Counted from the stretch's first letter, positions 34,862-46,625 are shown. The stretch: DNA of 64,000 nt from Panicum virgatum (GCF_016808335.1 NC_053142.1:39599674-39663673), one strand, 5' to 3'. Numbers and translations are program-made. The notes: generated by a model not told the origin, from the letters alone.

Positions 34862-37662
34862 TCACCATCGAGACAAAGGAGGAGCAAATGTCTCGACACT
34901 AGGGTTAACAAAGTGAGAAGCAAACCAGTGACGAGCCATCTGCTTTACAGAAGGGTAAGTAAAGTCAAGCAAAGCGTATCCCCTGTCCCGTCTACCGCGA
35001 GGCTGACGAACACCACTGCGAGGAAAGCGTGGAGCCTCAAAATCTCCTCCAAAGCCTCGGTCCCGTGGTCCATAGCCGTACTGAAAATGACCAGGAGCAC
35101 GGCCGGCAAAGCGACCACCCACTGGAGCACGGTAACCACCACCATCTCCCTGACCTCCACCTACACGGCGCGCTCTAGCATCTTGCCTACCACCACGCCG
35201 AGAAGGACCATGCACCCGAGCAGAGTACATGTCCGCGTTCCGTATCTCCTGCTCTCGCCTCACAGCCTGCTTCCTCCTGAAGCAAAACTCCTCCAGGTGA
35301 CCTTCCCTGTCACAGAACTCGCAGTGGTACCTCACCTCACGCTTGGGAGGTGGAGGCCTAGCCTGCGGACGGGGAGGAGTAGCCCCCTTCTTCTGGGCAA
35401 CCTGGGCTGCGGCAGCAGGGAGCGTGTCGAGGGAATTCCTCAGCTCACTGGGCTTTGGAACCCAAACTTGCTTCTGCGAAGGTGCTTTCGGTGGTTCTTT
35501 AAGCACACCCTCCGCGGGGTCAACAAGCGAAGGCTGCGTGCTCGTACTAGCAGTGTTTCCAGCAGCATTGCCGATCTTACCATACAACCTGTCAAAGTCT
35601 GACTTCGTGTATGTGTAACCGACCCCAAACCCATCACCACGCTTGAACTGCTTAATCATCATGCCCAACTGCGGCTCACTGCTAGAAACCCAACTCAGAA
35701 TCGCCCTAAGATAGGTATTCTCATTCTCCAAGTTGGCTTTCTGTACTGCAAGACTATCCAGATCAGGAATCAAACCAGGGCAAACAGAGCAGTCAATAGG
35801 TGGGCTAGACTCCACGACCTTAGTCTTCCCAAAAGACTTAATCAAAGTGTTCTTCTCGTCTAGCTCCGACCTAAGCGTGGGACAATGCTTACAAGGACCA
35901 AGCATAATAGGCCTAGACCTAAGCTCCTCTAGCTCGCACACAATAGTAGCAAATTTGGACTGCAACTAAGCTAGATCGGACTTAAAGATAGGACACTCAT
36001 CGCATTCAAGCACATCGCTAACAATATGAGCATCCTTAACCAGTTCTAGTTCATGCTTGGCCTTAGCGAGCTCATGAGACACGTCTGAAAGCGAAGTCTT
36101 AGCAACATCTAAGTTCGCGACGTTCTCATCATGCTTGGCACGGAGAGCAACAAGATCATTCATGTGAGATATGCAGCCAGCACACTCATCCTCACTAGAT
36201 TTCTCCCTAGCACAAGCCAACTCAGCCCTAAGCTTTGTACGCTCTCTAGCTGTTTCCTTCAGCAGCCTTTTCTGGTTGTCGAGAGCGGCATACAACTCCC
36301 TAACCTCTGTATCTAGTAGGTCGATCATGGAGTTTACCTCTGAATCACTCTCGGATCCAGGAGAAGAGTCGGCGTGCGTCGGTGTAGCATGTCCACCTGG
36401 AGACGCACGGGCACCACTGGCTTCGCCGGCCATGGTGCAGAAGCCCTTTCGCCGACCGGCCGCCAAGCAAAGGCCGATGAAGCTGGTGGCTTCCTTGTCC
36501 CGCTTCTTCTTCTTCTTCTTGTTGTCGTCGTCGGAGGTCGGTGAAGAAGAGCGGTCGGTGTCGGAGCTCTTGTCGAGGTCGCTGAGCTGCGCCAGAAAGG
36601 CCTTCTCCCGCTTCTTGGCCTTGTACTGGAAGCGCTTCTTGAGCGACTCCTTGTCGAAGCGTCCTCCCCGGTCCCGACTGCGGTGCTTGTGGCGCCGACG
36701 CTCCTTGTTGGAGCCTCCCTCGTCGCGGTCGCGATGGCGGTAGTAGTCGAAGTGGTTGTTCTGGCCACCGCCAGACTTCTTGGCGCAATCGGCGATGAAG
36801 TGGTTCAGATCGCCGCAGTTGTAGCACCTGGGGTTCTTCTTCCTCTGCCTGTTGTGGTAGACGCGCTGGAACTTGCTGATGAGGAGGCACAAGTCGTCGT
36901 CGCCTAGCGTCTCCAGCTGCTCATCTAAAACAGAAGGCAAGGAGGCAAGAGAAAAGCCAAGAGCAGAGTTAGCGTTAGAGCTCGATCCACCAGGGCCAGC
37001 TACAAGAGCAATGCTCTTGGAGGGAGGGGCACCATTGAGCTTGGCTCATGTCTGGTTATCCACCTCTGTGGCTTTGAGCTTGCTAAACGCTCGTTCACCA
37101 TCAGAGTCTCATAGCTAGCCGACTCAATGATGGTGTTCACCTTGAGATCCCACACTGAGCGATCAAGTGCGTAGAGCAACTTGAGAGCCTTCTGGTGCTC
37201 TGTGTACTCAAGGGCATCAGCAGATCTGTTCGCATTGACTTTGTTCACAATCGACTGAAAACGACTGAACATCAAGTCAATGCTCTCACCCGGCTCCTGT
37301 GTGAAGTTCTCGTATTCACGCCGGTGAGTCTCGAACAGTCTGGCCTTCACCTGAGGTGTGCCCTCGTGGTAGTTCTCAAGGCACATCCAAATCTTATGGG
37401 CTTCCTGAAAACCCTGGACGCGTGAGAACTCCGCACGAGAAATGCCAGCGAACAAGGCATTGACGGCCTTGGCATTAGCCTCGTGCTGGGTCACCTGAAG
37501 GGGCGTGGTCCGAACAGCCAGCACCTCGTAAAGCTGGTTCGTGGTAATTTCCCAGATCTCGGCTCCCATGGTCTGCAAGAAAGCTCTCATGCGAACCTTC
37601 CAGTAGGCATAGCCCTCGCCGGAAAACACCGGGATCTTACCAAGACTCGCCATGGTCGCCAA
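34862..37662 (-). pseudogene. gag: Extended gag of copia A (near-intact, three breaks)
   Basis: N-terminal copia gag (UBN2-like) domain at 37662-37050 (MATMASLGKIPVFSGEGY, YWKVRMRAFLQ, AHKIWMCLENYHEG, LMFSRFQSIVNKV). A frameshift near 37080 and a TGA at 37046-37048 follow. The next segment has zinc knuckle CYNCGDLNHFIADC (about 36815) and a heptad-rich coiled coil (36300-36000). A TAG at 35966-35968 separates the last segment, with a second knuckle CEFCDREGHLEEFC (about 35300) and an Arg/Gly-rich tail, ending at 34862. Read through the breaks it is a ~930-residue gag, much longer than a usual copia gag, as in non-autonomous elements that code only for particle proteins. Confidence 0.8.
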
Positions 37663-37703
37663 GTGGTTTTCGAACCGGTTAAGGTATTGAAAACCTCAAC
37701 CAA

Positions 37704-37715
37704 GCTCTGATACCA
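37704..37715 (-). other. Primer-binding site of copia A
   Basis: TGGTATCAGAGC on the minus strand, complementary to the 3' end of initiator methionine tRNA, two bases from the 5' LTR. Confidence 0.9.
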
Positions 37716-37717
37716 AT

Positions 37718-39296
37718 TGAGGAACCAAAACTGGCGACCAGAGGGGGGGATGAATGGGAGCCGATCAAAATTTCTCTCGAAATCGAATCGTCGGCCTATA
37801 TCCCAAAATCACCACAATCCCTCGAACCTAGGACATGAGAGAATAGCTATGAACTAGCTATCTCTGAGAAACAACGCCCTAGGAAACTACGCGGAAGCAA
37901 ATCGAGTCAAAACGCAGAACTGAACTGCAGAGACCGGTCAGACCGGTTGCACAGACCGGTCAGACCGGTCGCTCCCAGACAGCCTGTCAACAAAGCTCCA
38001 AATGTCAAATTTCGAATAAACGAAGTCCAAATTTGATGAAACTTGGAGGATAGCTTCGCATCTACCCCATAAACATATCCCCAAGAGATCTTTTCCAAAA
38101 AATTAACAGATCGTGAGAAATCGAGGGAATATCAAAGAGGATTGGGTTTTCTCAAAAACTCAAAATCTCCAATTCGTGAGAACTCGCGATTCTAGGGGTT
38201 TTGGCACTAGGCTAGATAGATCAGAATCGTCACTACGAGTTCGGCAAAACACGAATTCACGGGCTTGATTCCTCTAAACATGAAACATCCCAAAAGAGGA
38301 GAAATCAAGTCCAAAACGCAAAAGAGAAGGGAGAGGATGAGAACTCAGCACACAAAGGTGAATCTCAACAAGATTTCATTCATAAATTTCGGAGGAATTC
38401 ACCTATACAAAGCTAGAGCCATCCGCCCATCATCCACCGTCTAGATTTGAGAGATTAGCTATACCTAACCCTCTTTTGCGTTGGAGTTCTTGGCCCTAAC
38501 CTGGAGCAGGGGCAGGGAGAAGGAAAAACGAAGAGAAAACTAAAGACTCAAGAGACTCAACCAGCCACGGGCTGGTGGGGGGTTTTTTATACCCAGCTGC
38601 TGCGGCCAGACCGGTCAGACCGGTCCAGGGGACCGGTCAGACCGGTCGGGTCTGCAGCAGCCCGCTGTACAGACTCGATCGACGGCGGAGCTTCTTTCTT
38701 CAACTCGAAGTCTTTGCTGCGATGCGGCCACATTGATGAAGTACCGGTCCGCGGTTTTGAAGGGTCCGCAAAACCCGGGTAGGTGGCCGGTTTTGAGAAA
38801 ACCGACAAAACTTCACGCGCAGGAAGATTCCCGCCTCCACGCCGTGGCCCTAGACGTCATTCCCGCCTCGGCCTTCTGACGGCCCTAGACGCCGCCCGAC
38901 GCTCGTCACCTCCTCGCCCGCAGCGAGGCCCTAGACGTCGTCGACGCTCGTCGTCTCCGTCAATCCCGAGACCGACGCTCGTGCCTCCACGACTTGGCAT
39001 CTTCAACCGCCGTCCGCCTGCTTGGTTTTGTGGCGCAAACAAAGAAACCCGCCTTCCGTCGCCGCTTGCGCCCTCGATCCAGGAGTGGACGCCACAGCTA
39101 CCGCCCGGTCCGAGCTCCGGTCCCGGATGCCCTTCACCGCTGTCCACCGCACGGTCATCGGCCACAGCACCTCCACGGCAGCTCCCCATCGACACTCGAC
39201 GCCCGTGTACCTGCAATCCAAAGACCAAGCGCACGATCACACCGCACGGTTGACAATTCACTCATCACAAGCAGGATAGAGAACTCTCGTTCCTCA
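37718..39296 (-). repeat. 5' LTR of copia A
   Basis: 1,579 bp, plus-strand ends tgaggaaccaaaactggcg and gaactctcgttcctca, followed by TSD atcta. Confidence 0.9.
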
Positions 39297-39301
39297 ATCT
39301 A

Positions 39302-40893
39302 CAACACCAATTCTGGAGCGCATCTCACAAAAGTGTGCACGTCCCAGAGCTTTGGTAAGAATGTCCGCGAGCTGCTCCGTTGTTCCAATAGACTGGAGCC
39401 TCACCCTGTCCTCCTCAACGCATTCATGGATGAAATGATAACCAATGTCGATATGCTTATTGCGATCATGGAAGACAGGGTTTTTGCTGAGTGCGATGGC
39501 AGACTCGCTGTCGATCTTCAAGGTGGCGGTGTTGGCCTCCTCACCCTTGAGTTCGGCGAGCAGCTGCGCCAGCCACATCCCCTGGCATGCTCATGTCGAT
39601 ACTGCAATGTACTCAGCTTCGCATGAAGACAGCGCCACAATCTTTTGCTTCTGTGACTGCCAGGTGATGGTGTTGTCGCCGAGGAAGAAGAGGATGCCTG
39701 AGGTGCTCTTGCGCGTGTCAATGTCCCCAGCCATGTCGTTGTCGCTGTAGCCGACAAGCTGGGGATCCTTCTTCCTCTTGTAGTGGCAGCCAAAGTGCAG
39801 AGTGCCTGCGACATAGCGCAGCACCCGCTTCATGACCGCCAGATGCTCAGTGGTTGGGTTCTCCATGAACCGGTTGATGAAGCCCACTGAGTACTCCAAG
39901 TCGGGTCTTGTGTTCACCAAGTACCGCAGGGATCCCACCACACTGCGATACATGGTGGGATCAATAGCTGGGGCTGAACTCACCTTGCTGAGTTTCAGGC
40001 GAGGCTCCATTGGCGTCGCGCTGGAGTTGCAGTCCGTCGGGCCTGCTGTCTCCAGTATCTTGGCTGCATAGGAGCTCTGGCAGATGGTGATGCCAGCCTC
40101 AGTATGGGACACCTCCAGACCAAGATAGTAGTGGAGCAGTCCCAAGTTGCTCATCTTGAATGTAGCTTTCATCTGGTCCTTGAAGGTGTCGATGTCGACT
40201 TGGTTGCTGCCGGCGATGATGAGGTCATCGACATAGACCCCGACCACCATCCGGTGAGCTCCAGTCCCGCGTAGGTAGACGGCATGTTCTGAGGCACTCC
40301 TCCGAAACCCGAGCCCGATGAGGGACTCGTCGAGTTTGGCATACCACGCCCGTGGAGCTTGACGCAGTCCGTAGAATGCTTTGACGAGATGGAGCACCTT
40401 GTTCTCATGGCTGCGGAGGACGAAGCCGGGAGGCTGCTCGACGTACACCTCCTCCTGAAGCACCCCGTTCAGGAATGCCGACTTCACGTCCATATGGTGG
40501 ACGGCCCATCCTTGACAGGCGGCGTGTGCGAGCAGGAGCCGAACTGATTCCAGGCGCGCGACAGGGGCAAAAACCTCATCAAAGTCAATGCCCTGCCGCT
40601 ATAAGTAGCCCTTTGCGACGAGGCGGGCCTTGTGCTTGGTGACGATGCCGGCGGCGTCCTTCTTAGTCTTGAGCACCCACTTGAGGCCAATTGGCCTGGT
40701 ACGTGCCAGTGGCTCAACCAGTCTCCATGTGCCGCTGGCCTCGATGGAGGTCATCTCGTCGAGCATGGCGTGGCGCCAGCAGTTGTGGCGCATTGCTTCT
40801 TCAAAGGAGGCTGGCTCGGCGTCGCTTGCCAGCAGCAGGCGCTCCTCCAGATCACGGTGGGCGAGCTCGGGCATCTCAGCTTCCCCGAGCACG
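39302..40893 (-). pseudogene. pol: Reverse transcriptase and RNase H of copia B
   Basis: Segment 40892-40599 has the RT entry region (SFEEAMRHNCWRHAMLDEM, KTKKDAAGIVTKHKARLVAK) and ends at a TAG. From 40493 the frame continues MDVKSAFLNGVLQEEVYVEQ, then the active site VYVDDLIIAGS and VGSLRYLVNTRPDLEYSVG. The RNase H part has ALSSCEAEYIA and, in a second frame after a shift near 39600, KIDSESAIALSKNPVFHDR ending RIGVVD at 39294, directly beside the insertion point of copia A. Confidence 0.88.
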
Positions 40894-42117
40894 TTGTCTG
40901 TGCGGCGGAAGCGGAGAGGAGCGTTGTCGTCGTGATCAGCGTCGACACCGCCTCCCCCCAGAACGCACCAGGGAGAGACTTGGCCTTCATCATGCTTCTG
41001 GCCGTGCCCACCACGGTTTGGTTGCGGCGCTTGATGATGCCATTCTGTTGAGGCGTGTATGGCGCCGTGAGCTGCCTGCGAATGCCGAGTTGGGCGCAGT
41101 AGTTGACGAAGTCGGAGGCGGCGAACTCTCCGCCACGGTCAGTGCGGAGCATCAGCAGCTTCTTGCCGCTCTTGCGTTCCGCCGCAGCCTGGATGTTCTT
41201 GATGGCGGTGGCCGCGGCGTCTTTGGATGGCAGCAAGGAGAGCCACATGAAGCGTGAGTAGTCATCGACAAGCAAGAGGAAGTACTTGTTACCACTCGGG
41301 GTCGCCGGAGTGATGGGACCGCAAATGTCTCCATGGAGGAGCTGGAGCGGCTCCATGGAACGCCAGAGCGCCTTCTGAGGGAAGGGCGTCTTCCTCTACT
41401 TGCCGGCGAGACAGGCGTCGCAGACTTGCTGCACCTGGTCGATGGCGGGCAGCCCGCGGACCAGCTCCTCGTGCCCCATCTTGCGCAGCGCGGCGAAGTG
41501 GATGTGGCCGAACCGCTGGTGCCACCTCCAGCGTCGTTGTCCGTGCACGCTGCGAGGCACACCGGGCGCGCGATGGTGACGTCGAGGTTGTATAGCCGGC
41601 CTAGACTCCGAGGGATCTTAGCGAGTAGGCGCCGGTCTTCATCTCGCACCCGCATCACGCCGTCCTCCACCAGCACCTGGTACCCGCCTTCGCCGAGTTG
41701 CCCGACGGAGATGATGTTGGCGGTGAGGAGAGGGAGGAAGTAGATGTTCCCGAGCGCCCGGTGCTCACCGTTCTTGCAGTGGAAGAGCACCGTGCCGGTG
41801 CCCTCGATGCAGGCGACGGAGCCATCCCCAAATCGCACGGCGCCGGTGACACCGGTGTCGAGGTCGGTGAACGCGGCGCGGGACCCGGACATGTGGTTGG
41901 ATGTGCCGGTGTCCAGGATCCAGCGCGTTGGGTCTCGATCCACCACATCGTCGAGCTTGGGGTGGACCTTCTTCTCCAGGATATGGAGCTCAGGGAGCGC
42001 CGCAGGTGAAGGCGGCGGCAACTCGGCAAAGTGTGGCGGCTGCGGCGGAGGGGAGACGTCCTCCTCCTGGGCCACATCGATGGCAAGCATCAGAGTGGCC
42101 TCCTCTTCTTGGGCCAC
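40894..42117 (-). pseudogene. pol: Protease and integrase of copia B
   Basis: Protease core WILDTGTSNHMSGSRAAF near 41915. A frameshift near 41560 precedes the GAG-pre-integrase zinc finger (GHEELVRGLPAIDQVQQVC in another frame). Integrase core at 41356-40970: LQLLHGDICGPITPATPSG with the first Asp, LRTDRGGEF with the second, and PQQNGIIKRRNQTVVG, where the catalytic-position Glu appears changed. The frame then runs into RT sequence after a deletion (the usual end of integrase is missing). Confidence 0.82.
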
Positions 42118-42900
42118 ATGGGCCTGTTGGGCTGGCTCCTCCTTCTTCTTGCTGGGGCAGTCGCGGGCCCAGTGGCCCTTCTTGCCACACCGCGGACAGG
42201 GATCGTCCGGCGGCGGGCGTGCAGAGGTGCGACCGCCGGAGCCGCATTCGCGGCCTCGGCCGCGGCCCCTTCCTCATCCGCCGGAGCCAGAACCGCCATG
42301 GCCAGGCTCCGATGCCTTCTTCTTGTACTTCTCCACCCACTGCTCCTCAGTGAGCAGCAGTTTGCCGCTCGCGGTGTGCGCCGGAGCGGGCTCGACGTCG
42401 TCAGCGGCTTTGAGGCGGCCAGTGACCTCCTCGATGGAGAGCTGAGAAATGTCAAGCAGGGTTTCGATGGAGATGACCAGTTGCTTATACCGTGGGCGAA
42501 CGACGCGTAGGTACTTGGCCACCACTTTCTCGTCAGGCTCCGGGTGGCCCAACGTCGCCAGGCGCTGCACGATGCCGGTCAGACGCAAGGCGAAGTCCAC
42601 GATGGGTTCACCGTTGCGGAGGGCGATGGACTCGTACTCGGTACGGAGGTTCTGTGCCGTTGCCTTCCGCACACGGTCGTTGCCGATGCGGAGAGTTTTG
42701 ATGGCCTCCCAGGCTTCCTTGGCGGACTGCTTGGCCACCAGGATCGGGATCATCTCTGCCGGAACACCGCTGCAAATCGCGTCGAGCGCGCTGCGGTCGT
42801 CATCGTAGTCGGCGTCCCACAGGTGGTGCGCTTGCATCTTCAGTTGCATGCGAAGCGACCACTCATGGTAGTTCGTCTTCGTCAATTGCGGCCAACTGCC
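42118..42900 (-). pseudogene. gag: gag of copia B
   Basis: UBN2-type copia gag: TKTNYHEWSLRMQLKMQAH near the start (about 42880), then AKEAWEAIKTLRIGNDRV and FALRLTGIVQRLATLGHPEP. A nucleocapsid knuckle CPRCGKKGHWARDCP follows at about 42200-42155 in a shifted frame. A stop lies just upstream of the recognisable start, so the N-terminus is not certain. Confidence 0.82.
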
Positions 42901-43195
42901 GGAGCTCCCACCATCTCAGATGATGCGCTCGACGACGACTTCCCGCGGACGGCGTGCATCCCGGGTGCGCGAGCGACGTGCATCGCGCGTGTGCGATCGG
43001 CGCGGTGGAGATCGGCGCGGTGGAGAACGGCTTGAGGAGGGCGTGCGCTGCGGCGTCTTGCCTTTCGGCGAGCGTGACGGGTCTTGCTGCCCCCCGACGT
43101 GCCGACCATGATCGGCGACGGCGTCTGGCCACGACGCGGCGGCGTCCGGCCATGGCGCGGCGGCGATGTCATTGCGGCGCAGGTCCCTTCTTACG

Positions 43196-43207
43196 GCTCT
43201 GATGCCA
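43196..43207 (-). other. Primer-binding site of copia B
   Basis: TGGCATCAGAGC on the minus strand, one change from the initiator-Met-tRNA site TGGTATCAGAGC, two bases from the LTR. Confidence 0.75.
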
Positions 43208-43209
43208 CT

Positions 43210-43539
43210 TGTTAGTCGCTGGACGGCGGCGAGCGCCGGCGAGCAGAGCATGATGGGCGGCGAGCAAGAACACACGAACAAACTCAACGCGAACACGGTG
43301 GGTTTTTGGTGCTGCCAAGGGCGCAGCGTTTTCTGGGATTGTATTGCTATTTATTGGATTACAAGGCAGTGAGATGCAAGCCACGACGCCCATGGTTGCG
43401 CTGAGTGCGCACGTCCATCCCCATGCGCCGCAACGGCCGGCCATGGCTTGCATGCTCGAGTTCATGCCAAGCGATTCTCGTCCATGACTTCCTACACACA
43501 CGGAAACCACAAGCCGGTCCTCGTGTGCATGCATGTGCA
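43210..43539 (-). repeat. 5' LTR of copia B
   Basis: 330 bp, plus-strand ends tgttagtcgct and catgcatgtgca. Partner of 30660-30967. Confidence 0.88.
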
Positions 43540-43752
43540 AAACAGAAATGCAAGATATGCTAGGATTACTAACAAATTTTCATACATTCTGCTTTGAAAC
43601 ACAGAGTACATATACTGATAAATAGAGTTTTTTAATTGTGTGTCCCAATGCTTTATTATAGACAGTAGATTGGAGACCAACTACTAGCTCCCGAATGCCC
43701 CATCATGTGGATGTTTCGATGGATACTAAGTTCACTAGGACATATGTTTTCA
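43540..43752. other. 3' flank of WAK-B; no gene seen
   Basis: Short AT-rich stretch between copia B and the WAK-B stop codon, probably WAK-B 3' UTR and downstream DNA. Copia B therefore sits about 210 bp from the WAK-B coding end. Confidence 0.5.
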
Positions 43753-46247
43753 TCACCTCGCATAGTATGAACTTCTTGGGTTCATGGGGAGGTTCTCGCC
43801 TTCTTGTGTAGGATACCCAGAAGTAGCACCTTCTATTTCAAAGCTACCAATCGATGCTCCGCTGAGAAGGCTTTGAGTCTCCATCTCAGCATCTATTTGT
43901 ACCCAAGGATGCGGCGAAAGCTTCCTCAACCTGCCGAGCTCATCGGCGATTTCCTTCATCGACGGTCTGTTGCTGCCACACATGTCCAGGCACTGCTTGG
44001 CTAGCTCCGCGAGGCCTCTGATCAATTCGTTGCTCTCTTGCCCCTTCACGTGGCTCGGCAACACCGCATCAAGATTGTTCTCCTTCATAGCGGACAGAAA
44101 ATTTGACGACAGGCTTCTTTCCGTCTCAGGCCCATTCAACTTCAGAGGCTCTTGGCCTGTGAGCACCTCTAGAAGGATGACACCAAAGCTAAAGACATCG
44201 CTTTTCTCTGTCAGTTGGCATGTCAGCATGTATTCAGGGTCCAGGTAGCCACAGGTACCTTGAACCATTGTGACGTATTGCTCTTTGTCGGATGGGGCTA
44301 GTATGGAGGCTCCGAAATCAGACACTTTGGCCATATAATTTTCATCTAAAAGAATATTGGCAGTCTTCACATCACCATGGATGATTGGAGGAGATGCGTA
44401 CGAGTGTAGGAAATTGAGACCTTCAGCTGCTTCATGAGCAATCCTTAATAAGGTGCTGAAAGAGATCTGTAATGCTTGGTTCTTGCCATGGATAAGTTCA
44501 AACAGTGTGCCATTTGGGATAAACTCATAGACTAACATTGGAACTTCCACCTCAAGGCAACAACCAACAAGTTTGACAATGTTCTTGTGGTTGATCTGGG
44601 AAAGTATTAGCATTTCTTGTCCAAATTCCTTCTTTTGCCTTTCGTCGACAAGTGCACATCGCTTAATCGCAACTGGCATGCTGCCCTTAACTATCCCTTT
44701 GTAGACTGTTCCATGACCACCCTTTCCAATTATTCTGCTCCTATCGTAGTTGTTTGTGGATTGTACAATTTCAGCTTCGCTAAACACCATGAAAGCAAGA
44801 CCTTTTTCTGATCTCATCCTCTCAAACAGAATCATGCCTCCATGTTGGCTAAAATACTCATGCTTAACTTTGGTCAGTTTCCTCTTTTGAAGGATCATAT
44901 ATCCCAAGAAGGAGAAAATCACGAGAACAAGAAAGCCGGCTGTAACCCCTGCATAACAACATCAGGTAAGAGCATTGTTAGAAACCAATTCCCCCTTTCC
45001 TATAGAGGCTACAAACCGGTGTTAATTGTCAAGAACTTCGGTTTTCTTTTTCTGAATGTCATTATTTTAATATGGTTTAGCTAGTCTATCTCAGCTTGTT
45101 ACCTATTATTAACCCGACATCAAGGCTGCATGTATTGCTTTGTTTGGAAAATTTTCTTCCTGCTCGACAAGAACACTGGTACCCTCCTTCCGTGTTGTGG
45201 CAAACACCTTCTGAAGGGCATGGGCTGTTCCTGCACTCATCAGCATCTGCACAAAGATGAGAAAACAGATAATAATAGATACAATGTTCAGATATTGAAA
45301 TTGTACAAAGATATTGAACTTTTAGAATGTTTGTTAGTTTGTTACCAATTACCATGACATCCGTATGGAAGATATGGGTTGCCTTCGTAACCTTGGGAGC
45401 AATTGCACAGGTAGCCTGGCCCATTTCTGGAGTCGACACACACGCTGTTGCTGCTGAGGCATGCATAGGTGCCCGTCTTATTCAGTTCGGCTTCTTCACA
45501 CTGCAACGACATCGTCCCATTTCTTATCGCCCAGTCCATCACCACGGGTGCTCGCCCAGTGTTTGTGTCGTTGAACTCGGTCGTGCTGATGTAGGCGGTG
45601 CTGAAATTGAATGCCTCCGCCTCCATCAATACAGCGTAGCTACAACGGCTGAAGTTCCAAATTTGGCTTGTGTTGAAACCACTGTCGAAGCCGACCGCGT
45701 AGTAGCCCATCCCCTTGGGTATCGATGTCTGGCAGCAGCCCAAGCCGGAGCAGGATCCATCTGCTAAGTCTGTCAGATTCTGGCACGTTGAGACGCACCC
45801 ACTCTGGTAGCCCGTACCGGTGCTATCAGCATAGATATAGGCGAGGGTATTGCAACCTATGACCGTGAACTTGTTTTGGACATCTGAGAACCGGTATGGG
45901 GAATGGCTTGCATCGAACAGCCAAGTATGACGGTGCATCAAACCGGAGGAGTTATAGCAGTATGTCGAGATGGGGCTCATCTCCCGGATCGTGCCATTAG
46001 CCAGGGAAATGTTGAGCAGCTCTATATCACCGAGGAATGGCTTGTGGACACCACGCTGGACCTCCTGACAGCTGGCGTTAAACCCTGATGACAGTGAGCA
46101 GTTGTCGCCGATGCCGAATGGGTACTGAATGTCAACTTCACCACACTTTGTTGGGCATTCAGGGCCAGGAATGGCAACAGCGGGGGTGTGCTGTGCCGCT
46201 AGAAGAAGAACAAGTCCAAGGCCAATCTGTAGAAAGCGCGCTTCCAT
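43753..46247 (-). CDS. WAK: Wall-associated receptor kinase (WAK-B), three exons, non-RD kinase
   Basis: Exons 46247-45353, 45246-45103 and 44948-43753 join with two phase-1 GT-AG introns to give 744 residues, uninterrupted. Exon 1 (signal peptide, [18 protein letters not shown], glycosylation sites) has exactly the same length as in WAK-A (895 nt) and is roughly four-fifths identical by eye; exon 2 (EGF, DADEC, 144 nt) is also similar. Exon 3 has a transmembrane run (FLVLVIFSFLGYMIL) and kinase motifs [19 protein letters not shown] and DPEY, but the catalytic loop reads IIHGDVKTANILL: HGD replaces HRD, so it is a non-RD kinase. The kinase is only about half identical to that of WAK-A, and intron 2 is unrelated. 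Expected at the plasma membrane as a wall or pathogen sensor; ligand unknown. Confidence 0.95.
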
Positions 46248-46625
46248 GTATACTCCTGGACTGGATAACTAGAAAGTAGAAACCATGATACTGCAACGAT
46301 CAGCTAAATCAGAGGATTCCACATAATACACCTATTTTCTGCTTTGTGTATACATCTACACTAAATTGAAATCCCAACATTAATGCTTAAAAAATATGCA
46401 GAAAAATGTTCACACGTGCTCGGAAACAAAAATAAAGCTGAAACAAAGGTACATCTAGGTTATGGATGCCCCTCAATACTATCTTCAAGTCAAAATTTTA
46501 GTCCCCCTAACCCTAGGAATGTTACGTAGCACAATACAATTCCATCAAATTGGAGGTATAGTTTGATCTCTCATTAAAAAAGAACCTTAAAATATTTCGT
46601 GCAACAACATGTAACGAATCCCTTG
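46248..46625 (-). promoter_or_regulatory. Proximal 5' flank of WAK-B
   Basis: Shares blocks with the proximal flank of WAK-A (aaaaatgttcacacgtgctt; cctaggaatgtta; attcgtgca). The left TSD copy ccttg (46621-46625) of the solo LTR closes it. Confidence 0.5.

Larger units (their letters stand above)
30992..39296 (-). mobile_element. Ty1/copia retrotransposon A, gag-only, nested in copia B
   Basis: 8.3 kb between LTRs, flanked by the perfect TSD atcta (30987-30991 and 39297-39301) inside copia B. Primer-binding site TGGTATCAGAGC (initiator Met tRNA type, 37704-37715 reversed) and polypurine tract tcaagggggagat (32613-32625 reversed) sit in the right places. The interior encodes gag (37662-34862), but I see no protease, integrase, reverse transcriptase or RNase H anywhere between 34861 and 32626, so the element depended on enzymes from elsewhere. 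The two LTRs are very similar apart from indels. Confidence 0.9.
30660..43539 (-). mobile_element. Ty1/copia retrotransposon B, minus strand, interrupted by element A
   Basis: Short LTRs at 30660-30967 and 43210-43539 enclose a minus-strand copia gag-pol. Its own length is about 4.6 kb; the rest is copia A (30992-39296). The primer-binding site (tggcatcagagc on the minus strand, 43196-43207) is next to the right-hand LTR, which is therefore the 5' LTR. No matching 5-bp TSD was found (catgt on the left, aaaca on the right). Gag-pol carries stops, frameshifts and a deletion, so the copy is dead. Confidence 0.88.

Noticed and set aside
42863..43540. Arg-rich frames near the copia B 5' LTR
   Set aside because: They lie in the LTR, primer-binding region and leader, and have no recognised motif.
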